From the NCBI GenBank assembly GCA_963989385.1, contig OZ022505.1, forward strand, positions 54,811,737 to 54,875,736: a stretch of DNA of 64,000 nucleotides, read 5' to 3'. The notes beneath the pieces were generated by a model. The model was not told the DNA's origin. It ran no database searches and saw nothing but the letters and a program-made list of their open reading frames with translations. Below, piece by piece: positions 37,673-47,009 of the stretch. The DNA comes from Ctena decussata (Eukaryota; Mollusca; Bivalvia; Lucinida; Lucinidae). Made by a program: the position numbers and the translations under genes. Every line of letters begins with the position of its first letter. The first letter of the stretch is position 1.

Positions 37673-37910
37673 TGAGCTACGACATGAGAAAACCAACAAA
37701 GTGGTTGTGCGCCCAGCGCAGACTCAGATCAGCCTGGGCATCCGCCCAGTCTGATCAGAGTCTTCGCTGCCCGCATGGAGGTTGCTGAGGCACTTAGCTA
37801 CACTTTAAGCGCGCTGCGAAGACTCTCATCAGAGTGGGCGGATGCCCAGGCTGATCTGAGTCTGCGCTGGGCGCACAACCACTTTGTTGGTTTTCTCGTG
37901 TCGCGGCTCA
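37673..37910. repeat. 238-bp palindromic MITE, copy 9
   Basis: A full-length copy from 'tgagctacgacatgag' to 'gtgtcgcggctca', only 725 bp from copy 8. Confidence 0.93.
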
Positions 37911-38717
37911 ATTATGTTTTCCTCTGGCTTGCGATGCAATGCCATTACAGGGTTACCAATGAGTTATATTAGCCGAAACTACGTATTCTGACCCACCTTC
38001 TTTCTTGCTCTTAATGGAAGTCATTTATAATTTTTGTGAATAGTCATTGTTTACTGTTTAAGGAGTTTCTTTTTTTTCATCTTTCTGTTTATACAAGAGA
38101 GACTGATAAAGCAATACAATCCATATGCAATAGAGAATTAAAATTATTTGAGAAGGAATTATATGTTTGAGAAAATCATACTCTTCCACTGTGTGAATTT
38201 CTGGTAGCACCTCAGTTATAATTCGAGAGGAGCATGGCCGACATTGTATTATAAATGAGATGACACCATACCAACTGTTGCGCTTAGTACTTTGGCAGAA
38301 TGACGTCTCGATGACGTCACTTAGACATCAGTATGAACTCTTAGTTGCTATGGTAACAAATATATGACGTCATTCGTTCCGGAACACGGCAAACAATGTA
38401 TGTCAATGCTCCGCCATTTTTCAGTGACATAACAAACTGAAATAAAACAAATAATTATTCGAAAGTCATTTAACCCATTCCAGTCGGGATACCCCAGTTT
38501 ACTGCCTAGACATCATTTCAACAAGAGTTAGTTAGACCAATATTAAAATATTCTTGATTTTTTATGCAGACGACAATTTCAGCAGACGACAAAAATACCC
38601 AGAATGCAATGGGTTAATTCCGTGCAAAACATTTACTCATAAACATTTACTCATCAAAGCGGTGCTTCTGTTTAGTGCCTTACTGTTCTTATTGTGTATG
38701 TCGGTGCTTTCGTTCAT
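37911..38717. other. gene-free spacer with CRE-like sites
   Basis: Two TGACGTCA palindromes lie at about 38,313 and 38,366. No gene is attached. Confidence 0.45.
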
Positions 38718-38945
38718 CTGGGGTCGTATTTATAAAACCACTTAAGTCGTTGCTATGCTGTTGCTAAGGCTAAATTTCCATGTTGGAGATTCCCTACAAC
38801 TATGAAATTTGCTCTGGAGGAACAGTCTGAAAAAAGACTGTTCCTCCAGAGCAAATCTCATAGTTGTAGGTAATCTCCTTCATAGACATTCAGCCTTAGA
38901 AACAGCATAGCAACCACCTTAGTCGTTTTATAAATGCGGCCCCTG
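38718..38945. repeat. second palindromic MITE family, copy 3
   Basis: Starts CTGGGGTCGTATTTATAAAAC and ends ...TAAATGCGGCCCCTG. The centre is a perfect 'cagtctgaaaaaagactg'. Confidence 0.92.
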
Positions 38946-39974
38946 TTGTATGAGTGGTGGTTTTAGTTGAGGTAGCTGAATGACCTGTATGACCACCTGT
39001 CTGGGAAAGAGCTGTTTTTCATTTTATCGTGGGTGCTTTTCGTGAACTGCTGTCAGTTTATGTCGAGTCAACTCCTGATATCTCAAACACTGATATCTCA
39101 AAGTATCTTCTTTTCTCAAAGATATATTTCCTATATTTATATACATTTCAACTCCTGTTATCTCAAACTACTGATATCTCAAAGTAAATTTTCTGGTATC
39201 AGAAAATTTACTTTGGGATATCAGTAGTTTGGGCTGACGTTTGACTTCGAGATATCGAGAGTTGACTGTATATACGTCTTTCCCTTTTGGTTTTGAGGGC
39301 GGAATATGGCCCTTATGGGATCTGGATGTATTAGTTCATGATCATCGCCCATCTTTTTATTTATACCTACAACATATTTCTTAGTCTTAGGGAAACGTGT
39401 TTTAATATATAAATGCAAGAGGTGTATTAAACTGTCATTGTTTGGCCGTTTGCAGTTTGCCGTTTCTTTCTTTACAAGTTGTTGTAAACCACTTGGCTTT
39501 TTGGGTTCTTCGTTGTACACATTTCCTTTAATCATTAATGGTATGAAGACTATATGGACATTTGTATAAGCAGAACATGCATTAACGTTGTGAAAGATAC
39601 AGTCAGGAAAAATAATAATTAACAAATACTTACGCTTGTCATTGACTTCCTTAGGGTGATTGTACACATTTCCAGGGTTGGAGGGGGGGGGGGTGGAGGA
39701 GGGGGCAACTTTGCAATTTTCATGTATTTTCCCTTCTCAATGCAGATGAACACTTGAAGGAAAGAAGTTGCTCCTGTAGAAGCATATCTTTTCAGAGAAG
39801 ATCCCTTTCGGTTTCATTCTTGCCTCTTTTTTTCAATAAGAGTCGACTCTTAAAGAATTTCTTCTTTAAGACCTTTTCGAAAATTTTTCGTCATCCTGTG
39901 AAGAAAACAGAAACTCACAAAAGTTGTATTTTTGGCAACAGTGACGGAAAAGCATGAAGGTGTACCTATACATT
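38946..39974. other. gene-free spacer with repeat block and poly-G
   Basis: Contains the TTTGAGATATCAG block (39,075-39,262) and a G-rich run at about 39,681-39,706. The 148-codon minus-strand frame at 39,221-39,667 has no recognisable features and overlaps the repeat. Confidence 0.45.
39075..39262. repeat. TTTGAGATATCAG fold-back repeat, copy B
   Basis: Several ctgatatctcaaa units, plus a 50-bp palindrome at about 39,165-39,222 (agtaaattttctg / cagaaaatttact). Related to 30,970-31,110. Confidence 0.6.
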
Positions 39975-40212
39975 TGAGCCGCGACACAGGAAAATCAACA
40001 AAGTGGTAGTGCGACCAGTGCAGACTCGGATCAGCCTGGGCATCCACCCAGTCTGATCAGACTCTTCGCTAAGCACTTACAGGGTAGCAAAAGGTCTAAG
40101 CTACATCCATGCAGACAGCGAGGACTCGGATCAGACTGGGCGGATGCCCAGGCTGATCTGAGTCTGCGCTGGGCGCACAACCACTTTGTTTGTTTTCTCC
40201 TGACGCGGCTCA
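39975..40212. repeat. 238-bp palindromic MITE, copy 10
   Basis: A full-length copy from 'tgagccgcgacacagg' to 'cctgacgcggctca'. Confidence 0.92.
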
Positions 40213-41075
40213 TTTATATTATAACAAACTGACTTCATCAGTCAGTAAACGTCAATTGGTCAATGTGAGGTGATGGTACTTGATTGGGACAGACACACAG
40301 CAGCCAAAGCGATTTAATGGCCCCCTGTTATGATAACGGCCGTGTAAAGCATAAATGGTAAAAATAATGATAACCAGCTTTGATTATCATTAAATTTGTA
40401 TATTCGTCTCGGAAAAGTAGATAATAGGAAATAAGTATTATTCAAATTATAGAGAAGATAAAGGAATTAAATTTTACTTTTCAACCGTGATAGTGTGCTG
40501 AAGACAGTGGGTGGAGCAAACTTTTATCTTTGTCCACTATTATGACGACTGAAAAACGAAATTTCATTCTTAATGCAGGTAACGAAAATTGAAATTGCAG
40601 AGCAAAAATTAAGCAAATATCATACAAGCAGAAAAATGTAATTAGATCAACAAAGATATGAGTAAACAATGAGTGAATATCAAACATACGTACCGTAATA
40701 CGGCTACAAATCGTGCCCGAAGTGGCTGCGCTATAAATCAAGATAGACCTGTCCTATAGTAGCAGACCGATGAGGGTTTGCACTGTTTGTCACTATTCAT
40801 TTCTGATACATCTGTGAATAGTCAACGTAACTCGCTTGTTAATTATAAGAACACAGATTGATTGCGTTGTCCAACTACTTCAAGTTATTTTGGCATTTTC
40901 CAATCAACAAAGATATGAGTAAACAATGAGTGAATATTAAACCGACTTATTGGAGATTACTCCAGAAATTCAATTTATTGCAGTAGTTTGGATATAGTTT
41001 CATGAGAATATTGGCGTCAGTCTGTCAAAATCGAAACACTTTCTATCTTCTTCTACAGATAACTTTACAAGTTTA
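40213..41075. other. gene-free spacer with a 35-bp exact duplication
   Basis: A 35-bp string beginning 'atcaacaaagatatgagt' occurs at about 40,648 and 40,906. No gene. Confidence 0.5.
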
Positions 41076-41300
41076 AGAGGAGTGGCGGTGGTCTTGTGGT
41101 TTACGTGCCAGGCTACCAATACAGGGATAGATGGTTCGATTCCCACTACTCCTTTCTTTCGGATGGGACTTTAACCGCAGTAGTAAAGGGTGGCACTCTG
41201 GGGACTCCCGGCCGGAGACTAAGTCCGCAGCCTGGGGCAGTCTCGGGCCGGGAGTCCCCATAGATGACACCGCTTTAGTAAGCTTGAAAAGGCTAGTTTG
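41076..41300 (+). repeat. tRNA-derived SINE
   Basis: The head has an A box 'ggtcttgtggtttacgtgcc' and a canonical B box GGTTCGATTCC at 41,133-41,143. The body contains an inverted pair, 'ggggactcccggcc' and 'ggccgggagtcccc' (41,199-41,259). It is Pol III type and lies just left of the Polinton. Confidence 0.75.
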
Positions 41301-41362
41301 AAATAACTTAGTCTTTTTCAGGGGGAAAGTCTATGTAAAAATGTCATAGGAGATGTCGTAGG

Positions 41363-41595
41363 AGGCTATACAGTAATATGCGTCTGCTATGAGTCTCTTG
41401 GCCCTGTATCTCAAGACCTTACTATACCAGAGGCATAACTCTATAGCGTCAGTTGATGGTGTGAGTTGCTGTGGCATACTCTTGTTCATTCTGTTCAATT
41501 TCTGAGGCTTTACAGTAATATGCGTCTGCTATCAGTCTCTTGACCCTGTATCTCAGGGCCTCACTATACCAGAGGCATAACTCTATAGCGTCAGT
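41363..41595. repeat. 91-bp direct repeat pair
   Basis: Copies at 41,363-41,453 and 41,505-41,595 (core 'acagtaatatgcgtctgct') are offset by 142 bp. They lie between the SINE and the protease gene. They could be subterminal repeats of the Polinton left end or an unrelated local duplication. I did not find the Polinton terminal inverted repeat. Confidence 0.7.
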
Positions 41596-41724
41596 ACTTG
41601 TTCTTGGGGATTATAAAATCTTGTATCTCAAGATTTTAATGTTCTGGACTGAAATTATTTCTTACTAGCCTTCTAAAGTTTACCTGAAAAAATAACAAAG
41701 ACTGGATTTTTTCAATAACAGAAC

Positions 41725-41730
41725 TTTAAT
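41725..41730 (-). terminator. ATTAAA poly(A) signal for late block
   Basis: ATTAAA on the minus strand, 74 nt past the protease stop. It is the only candidate 3' signal for the leftward gene block here. Confidence 0.45.
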
Positions 41731-41803
41731 TACCCCGCTAACGAACTAACTGACGATTGACAAAGGATTAGGGTCGTCCCTCTGCCATCGTTTACAAACA
41801 TAT

Positions 41804-42394
41804 CTACAACATCGTATACATTGGATATTTCTTTGATAAACAATTGGTATATCTTAAGCATTTACAACTTTGAATCCTATGTTCAAAGAACTGGTCTGGT
41901 GGTGATATTGTCTTTTTCACTGATAAGTATAGTCTTCCATAATTCAAACTGAACCACATTTCAATGTCTCTGTCATTTTGGTATGGATCTTCTCCTGTTC
42001 CCATCAGGTTCTCGTGAATGGCCATCTTCAGATCTAGTCCTCTGCTTAGCTGATGTAATATGTAGATACAATACATTCCACTCACTTTACTCCATGGACT
42101 CTGAAGCATCTCTGTATTTTCTATCCACGTCTTGGTATTTCTTTGTATGAATGGTAGAATGTAGTCTTCTAATGGTGGCTGCCCATATGAATCGAAGTAA
42201 ATCGCCTTGTCATCTTTGAAGTATAAGGCCACCCAATGTTCTCCTGGTTGGTCCGAGTCATCTGTATTAATGATGTATGCTTTCACATCCAGTGGCTTCT
42301 TCTGTGGCAGGAGATCCTTCGAGACTACTTTGGCGTTCAAATGCATAAGTTGAGACGCCTTGGTCAGAAGGGCCGTCAGTTCTAGCGTATTCAT
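41804..42394 (-). CDS. adenain-type cysteine protease, nucleophile replaced
   Basis: This is the virion maturation protease of Polintons and adintoviruses, related to adenovirus adenain. Such enzymes cut capsid precursor proteins. 196 residues, about the usual size. His53 (GEHWVALYF), Asp68 (YFDSYG) and Gln98 (LQSPWS) are in place. The nucleophile position, normally Cys before Gly in a CG-x-x-C context, is Ser105 (SGMYCIY; codon 42,080-42,082). A single base change would explain it. The enzyme is therefore probably inactive, although a weak Ser nucleophile cannot be excluded. The start codon lies inside the preceding gene, with a 128-nt overlap in another frame. It is the last gene of the leftward block. 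Confidence 0.9.
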   Translation of the reverse strand: MNTLELTALLTKASQLMHLNAKVVSKDLLPQKKPLDVKAYIINTDDSDQPGEHWVALYFKDDKAIYFDSYGQPPLEDYILPFIQRNTKTWIENTEMLQSPWSKVSGMYCIYILHQLSRGLDLKMAIHENLMGTGEDPYQNDRDIEMWFSLNYGRLYLSVKKTISPPDQFFEHRIQSCKCLRYTNCLSKKYPMYTML

Positions 42395-43007
42395 CCCTGT
42401 TGTAGGAGTCTAAGATTCTCAGTTCCCAGTATTTTTTCCAGTCTTCATTCATTGGAGAGCAGTATTGGTTTTTCTTCAGAAACATCCAGTTTTTATAGGC
42501 TTCCACGGCTTCTTCCGGCGTGAGATGACTCATGCCTCTTGCATCTCCAGTGTCTTTTAAGCCAAATTTTAGGCACAGTTCATGGTTCCAGTCTTTGATG
42601 ACATCGTAGATGTTGAGACATTCTAATGCCGGTTCGTGATAGTGTAAGTCTCTTATCCAATCATCTCCGGCTCCTAGACAGAGCATGTGATTTTTCTGGC
42701 TGGGATGATCTATTCTGCAACCTTCACACTCGTGTTGAGCATATTCTCTGACAGCTATTCTCAGGTTCTTTAGCATCGCAAATATCAAAGCAGTCTTGTC
42801 CTTGCCAATAAATGTTTTTGGTGGTGGCACATCAAATTGTTCTAGCAGTTCTCCATTTTCATCACACACAGATCTGATCTTTGGGTGTAACAGCTGTTCG
42901 AGTTCGTCCTCCAAGGAACCAATTTCGTCAGAGTAGGATCCATGTAGTTGTTCGAAGCATTCCACTCTAAACTTCAGTTCTTGTTCTACGAAGTATCCTT
43001 TATTCAT
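42267..43007 (-). CDS. Polinton Cys/His protein of unknown function
   Basis: 246 residues. I do not know a function. The centre carries a conspicuous CEGC-x4-HPSQ-x3-H-x2-C segment (about residues 94-110) that could bind zinc. The rest is rich in acidic and aromatic residues. The start is 4 nt after the major capsid stop, so it belongs to the late block; its 3' end overlaps the protease by 128 nt. Proteins with a similar CxxC-HPSQ-H motif are, as far as I recall, common neighbours of capsid genes in invertebrate Polintons. It is intact. Confidence 0.75.
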   Translation of the reverse strand: MNKGYFVEQELKFRVECFEQLHGSYSDEIGSLEDELEQLLHPKIRSVCDENGELLEQFDVPPPKTFIGKDKTALIFAMLKNLRIAVREYAQHECEGCRIDHPSQKNHMLCLGAGDDWIRDLHYHEPALECLNIYDVIKDWNHELCLKFGLKDTGDARGMSHLTPEEAVEAYKNWMFLKKNQYCSPMNEDWKKYWELRILDSYNRDEYARTDGPSDQGVSTYAFERQSSLEGSPATEEATGCESIHH

Positions 43008-43011
43008 GGTC

Positions 43012-44307
43012 TCAGTAGTCTGTGATGACTTCTCTCAAACCGTTGATTTCTACCAGGTTGTCAAACTCTGCATATACTATGACGTTGATGGTCTTGACGA
43101 GTGCTTTTACAAACTGAAGTTCCACTCGCAGGTTACCAGTTTTTATAGGATGTAGATGGCTCTGATCGGCTCCTTGGTCTGGCGTGAAATCGTATCCCCA
43201 GAAGCAGTATCCACCTTTGTAGTCGTCGTAGTCGATGTTACAATTCTGAATCTGATTTTGACTGCCCAAAGCTTGATACAGAGACATGTAAGATCTGAGA
43301 TATTGATCTAACTTAAATTTCGGTTCAAATGGTTTTCCATAAATGCTGTGACCGTCACAACTCACTTCAAGTTTGCTGAGACCGAAATGTTGGAAGTTGA
43401 AAGGATTTGTGAGTAACGATCCATTGAATGTTGCATTATCTACCATGCCAATGAACAATCGCTTTGGAAGTTGTCCCTGAAACAAGTGGTCCTCGACTTT
43501 TGATCTAAGACCTGTGCCTATGGTAAATGTCTTAACTTCTACACGCCGTATGGGAAATTTCGCATTGTGATGTGCAATAGTTTGATTGAGATCATTGGCT
43601 ATGGCTGGCAAAAGTTGAACATTGCGAACCGATAAGACTGCTGCATCGATCTTAACCATAACAGGGTACTCATCCTCAGACATGATACAAAATTGAGGAG
43701 AAGCTCGATTGAGACGAAGTCTTAATTCTATTCCATTAGGCAAATATTTTTCCTGCATGGCCAAATCTAGATGTAAACGACCTTGAAGTTCCATAGGTTT
43801 ACTTAGTTTGAAAGGATTTATGCGGGCTGTTACATTGCCATGACCAAAATCTTCAAAGTGACCAGGTTCATCTTCGTACCAAAATTCTGCAGCTTTAAGT
43901 TGATTGTCTTTCACATCAGATCCAAAAGAAAACAAGTTTTCAATGTAAGCCCTGTAGGGATACGTATCCATGTTACTCGTCACCAGTTTATTGTTAAGAT
44001 ATAGATCAATTCCACTAAACATACTGTGAAAGAAGTTGTTGATGGGAGCAACTTTTTTATCGTTCTCAAGATTGTCACCGTTTGCTCTCAAAATCCTGAA
44101 TTTCAAGTACAAATAAGTTTGTGATAAATCAGTGTAATATTCCGTATGGCCTGGTACCACAAATTCGATGGGTGCATGATAACTGTCTAGAGAAGCTATG
44201 GGATGATAATCTATCCACTGAGAATCTTGCATGGTGGTCAGAGTTGGAGGAACAGTTTGCATGTCTATTTCAGACTTGCTACATTCACAAGATCCACTTT
44301 GCATCAT
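43012..44307 (-). CDS. double-jelly-roll major capsid protein
   Basis: A hexon-like capsomer protein of the Polinton/adintovirus capsid, of the type annotated in invertebrates as F54H12.2-like. About 431 residues from the ATG at 44,307; a second ATG follows at once. Typical segments are 'DSQWIDYHPIASLD' near the N-terminus, 'APIEFVVPGHTEYYTDLSQT', 'LYLNNKLV', 'PYRAYIENLFSFG', 'PKRLFIGMVDNATFNGS', and a C-terminal 'NLRVELQFVKAL' strand region. No stops or frameshifts, so this gene is intact although neighbouring ones are broken. The start lies 4 nt after the pX-like gene. Confidence 0.93.
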   Translation of the reverse strand: MMQSGSCECSKSEIDMQTVPPTLTTMQDSQWIDYHPIASLDSYHAPIEFVVPGHTEYYTDLSQTYLYLKFRILRANGDNLENDKKVAPINNFFHSMFSGIDLYLNNKLVTSNMDTYPYRAYIENLFSFGSDVKDNQLKAAEFWYEDEPGHFEDFGHGNVTARINPFKLSKPMELQGRLHLDLAMQEKYLPNGIELRLRLNRASPQFCIMSEDEYPVMVKIDAAVLSVRNVQLLPAIANDLNQTIAHHNAKFPIRRVEVKTFTIGTGLRSKVEDHLFQGQLPKRLFIGMVDNATFNGSLLTNPFNFQHFGLSKLEVSCDGHSIYGKPFEPKFKLDQYLRSYMSLYQALGSQNQIQNCNIDYDDYKGGYCFWGYDFTPDQGADQSHLHPIKTGNLRVELQFVKALVKTINVIVYAEFDNLVEINGLREVITDY

Positions 44308-44311
44308 TTTC

Positions 44312-44791
44312 TTAGTCAAAAATATCGCGGTCAAATTTTAGATTTGAATATTTTTTCCTAATGGCTCTGTTTACAGAATTCTTTCTGCCTCTACCCTTTT
44401 GCAGTTTGTTGTGAACAGTTCGACGATTTGTCTTAGACTGAGTTTTTCTACGTTTCTGGCTTGATTTTATAGCTCCCGAAGCCAAATGATCTAAAGCAGA
44501 TTTTCCCAAAGATTTTAAAGCTGATTTACCTCTAGTTTTTAAAACTTGTTTTATATTTTGACCATCCATGATGTCGCGAAGTGCATGAATTCCTTGATCT
44601 TTGGCTACATGTTTGATACTTTGTAAACCTGCTTTTGCAACAGGTTTTAAGATTGGCATGACCGTTCTCAAGGCAGTTTTAAACATGGACCCTAAACCAT
44701 AACCGTACTGTCTCGATACACCTCTGTAAACTGGAAAGTTATTTCCACCCGACCCTTGTTGACACACTACACCACGAGTTTGGAAATACAT
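44312..44791 (-). CDS. pX/mu-like basic capsid protein
   Basis: 159 residues, strongly basic. The N-terminal 'RQYGYGLGSMFKTALRTVMPILKPVAKAG' (described in pieces: Gly-rich, then an amphipathic helix) resembles the adenovirus pX/pVI-type proteins found beside penton and hexon genes in Polintons. The C-terminal half is Lys/Arg-rich ('SSQKRRKTQSKTNRRT', 'KKYSNLKFDRDIFD'), fitting DNA binding inside the virion. It lies 8 nt after the penton gene and 4 nt before the major capsid gene. Intact. Confidence 0.8.
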   Translation of the reverse strand: MYFQTRGVVCQQGSGGNNFPVYRGVSRQYGYGLGSMFKTALRTVMPILKPVAKAGLQSIKHVAKDQGIHALRDIMDGQNIKQVLKTRGKSALKSLGKSALDHLASGAIKSSQKRRKTQSKTNRRTVHNKLQKGRGRKNSVNRAIRKKYSNLKFDRDIFD

Positions 44792-44799
44792 TTTATTGG

Positions 44800-45642
44800 C
44801 TAATTATCTTTGAGTCTGAAATGTAACTTGATCAAAGACTTTCCCGTGATAAATGGAATATCTATTCCCGTATCGCCTTTTATACTTATGTGAACTTGAT
44901 CTATGAATGATTTTGCCACTGGAACGTAATGCAAGTTGACAAACTCTTGATGAGAATGATGAGAGCGTTTTGAAATCTCAAATGGAACAACTCGCAGAAT
45001 AGGAGCAGTTATGTCACCTACGTAAGTGTAACTTGCAATATCCGAGTAAACGTACAGTTGATTATTAGCCGTGTTTAAATCTACTTCGTATCTAAAAGCA
45101 TGTCTTTCGTTTCCGATGGGTCTTTCTGACATTTTTGGATTTACCCCTAATTTCTCACCCAGTAGCTTTGGAAATAGTAGTCTGACGGTATTGGGATTGT
45201 TGTAAAATATTTTGACACGTTTACTGTTGTTGCCATAACTCATTTCTATCTCAGCATTAGCTTTCTTCAGCATTTCTCCAAAACGTGTATTGATGATGCC
45301 TTGTATTTCCTGTACCAAATGTTGTGGGGAACTGTAATTTCCTTTGGGAATTTTCAACTCGAATTCTGCGCAAGTATTGTCTTCCGAACAATCCTCGCTC
45401 ATATTCTCTATTCCAAGTGACTGAGCTAGTATTCTGTCGTAAAATCTCAAGTAGAAAAAATTGTTTTCATCCGAGATATTCATGACTTGAGTTGGTGTAA
45501 TCATTTCTACCAAAGCAACTTCCCACTTTTCTTTTTCGATGTTGATGGGATGATCTAATCTGACAGTAAAAGAACTTTGTGTATTGTCAGGAAAAGTCGT
45601 CATTGAACTGTCACTTAACAATGTCAAATAAAACCCTGTCAT
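44800..45642 (-). CDS. penton-like minor capsid protein
   Basis: 280 residues. The opening 'MTGFYLTLLSDSSMTTFP' and 'NTQSSFTVRLDHPI' followed by 'KWEVALVEMITPTQV' is the usual start of Polinton single-jelly-roll pentons, which form the capsid vertices. Late segments include 'NQLYVYSDI' and 'LIKLHFRLKDN'. The ATG overlaps the stop of the upstream membrane-protein gene as ATGA. No breaks. Confidence 0.88.
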   Translation of the reverse strand: MTGFYLTLLSDSSMTTFPDNTQSSFTVRLDHPINIEKEKWEVALVEMITPTQVMNISDENNFFYLRFYDRILAQSLGIENMSEDCSEDNTCAEFELKIPKGNYSSPQHLVQEIQGIINTRFGEMLKKANAEIEMSYGNNSKRVKIFYNNPNTVRLLFPKLLGEKLGVNPKMSERPIGNERHAFRYEVDLNTANNQLYVYSDIASYTYVGDITAPILRVVPFEISKRSHHSHQEFVNLHYVPVAKSFIDQVHISIKGDTGIDIPFITGKSLIKLHFRLKDN

Positions 45643-45917
45643 GGTGCTTGTTTGGAAGTTTCTTCAAAACCACTACGTTTTCTGAATTTTAACCCTGGGG
45701 AAGGCAGAATATAACCGACAGAGCTGCTCAATAAAATCAACCACAATTCTTTATCGGGACTTTGAAGACTGATTTGAACTAGGGAAGTGATGATGATGGC
45801 ATAAACGATAATGATTTGAGATAAAAATGTCAATCTATTTTTGGGTAACTTGGCTAAACTTTCAGAAGATTGCCAAGAATCCGTGTCCCTTCTTATGACT
45901 GAAGATTTAAAATTCAT
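45639..45917 (-). CDS. small two-helix membrane protein
   Basis: 92 residues from the ATG at 45,917 (MNFKSSVIRRDTDSW). The frame extends further upstream, but that part overlaps the integrase coding region; the chosen start is 11 nt past the integrase stop. Two hydrophobic segments follow: 'LTFLSQIIIVYAIIITSLVQ' (about 27-46) and 'LWLILLSSSVGYIL' (about 57-70). The tail is basic. Small hydrophobic proteins at this place are usual in Polintons and adintoviruses. Role unknown; possibly in entry or membrane interaction. The stop overlaps the penton ATG (ATGA). Confidence 0.75.
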   Translation of the reverse strand: MNFKSSVIRRDTDSWQSSESLAKLPKNRLTFLSQIIIVYAIIITSLVQISLQSPDKELWLILLSSSVGYILPSPGLKFRKRSGFEETSKQAP

Positions 45918-45927
45918 GTTCGTGCTT

Positions 45928-46793
45928 TTATACAAGATCGGATTCCAAGATCCAACTGTCAAATTTGGATGGATAACCTTTCCAGTGAACTTTAATTTCT
46001 TTGACCCACTTTTTCCCAACTTTTCGTTTACGACGATCTAAGACAGATTCTATTTCGTAAATTTGATCTTTGTCCACATGTTGTAATTCTTGCGAATAAA
46101 AAGTACCTTTTATGAGTTCCCCGTCTAGATCTTCTATTTTATAGGTAACGGGACTCTGACTTTGTATGACACCCCTAACCTTAAACAATTCTTGCGTCCA
46201 GTTTGGTAAATAACCTTTTTCAAAAGTGCGTTTTGTTTTGTTGATGCGCACAAAATCACCCACTCTTAATTCAGGACTTGCAACTTTTTGCTTTTTGCCG
46301 TACAAAATTTGGGATACTTGAACTTCATTTTTGACATCGACAGATGCAGGCGTACGTTTAATGCTGCGATGATAAGCATGATTGTACCCGTGAACTAGTT
46401 TTGGAAGTACATCGACATATTTCAGTGTACGATTATGAGTAAAATATTTCCACATGCGACTTTTCAGAGTTCTTTGAAACCTTTCTACAATACTTGCTTT
46501 TGTTTCTGGATTTTCTGTCGTGAAAAAATGAATATTTTTAGATTTCAAGAACTTTTGAAACTCTTTATTTTTGAATTCCGTACCTTTGTCAGTTTGCAAA
46601 CTGTTTGGAATACGTCCATGTTTCAAAACAGATGTAAAAGCTTCCACCAAAGTTTTTCCAGATTTGTCTTTGATCGGTACAACCCAGGCGTATTTTGAAA
46701 ATACGTCTATCAAACAGAGCAAGTAACGATATTTGTCGTTATATTTTGCCATACTAGATACGTCTGCCAAATCTCCCTGCCATTGATAATCTA
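45928..46793 (-). pseudogene. Polinton integrase, C-terminal part (split gene)
   Basis: Retroviral-type (rve) integrase that inserts the element into host DNA. This part has the catalytic core from 'DLADVSSMAKYNDKYRYLL' on, including the second Asp ('LQTDKGTEF') and the Glu ('SIVERFQRTLKSRMW'), then an SH3-like 'LRVGDFVRINK' and a C-terminal chromodomain ('YEIESVLDRRKR...VHWKGYPSKFDSWI'). The frame continues upstream without an ATG until the transposon at 46,794. The N-terminal part is at 50,691-50,901. The chromodomain suggests chromatin-targeted insertion. Neighbours: the membrane protein gene starts 11 nt downstream. Confidence 0.93.
46791..46793. other. CTA target duplication, left
   Basis: CTA here and at 50,691-50,693 flank the 3.9-kb insertion. 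Removing the element plus one copy (3,900 bp) leaves the two integrase halves in the same frame, which supports this reading. Confidence 0.75.
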
Positions 46794-47009
46794 TAGTGGA
46801 GCGGGATATAGCGAAAATACTTCAGTTGATGATACAAGCATGAAATTTACGGGATAGCAAGTACCTGGCATGCACTTTAACATAAGATCGCGGGCCACTT
46901 GAAATTATGTCATTTTTCAAGATGGCCGCCGCAAAAACAAAATGTCCGCCATTTTTATGTACTTTTCAACACACTATTTAAGGTAATAGTCCAGGGGCCC
47001 GTTGGCATG

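Noticed and set aside
24055..38373. TGACGTCA sites as host promoters
   Set aside because: Three scattered CRE-type sites have no gene beside them; expected by chance or as part of repeats.
39221..39667. 148-codon minus-strand frame
   Set aside because: Low-complexity composition, overlaps a repeat, no motif.
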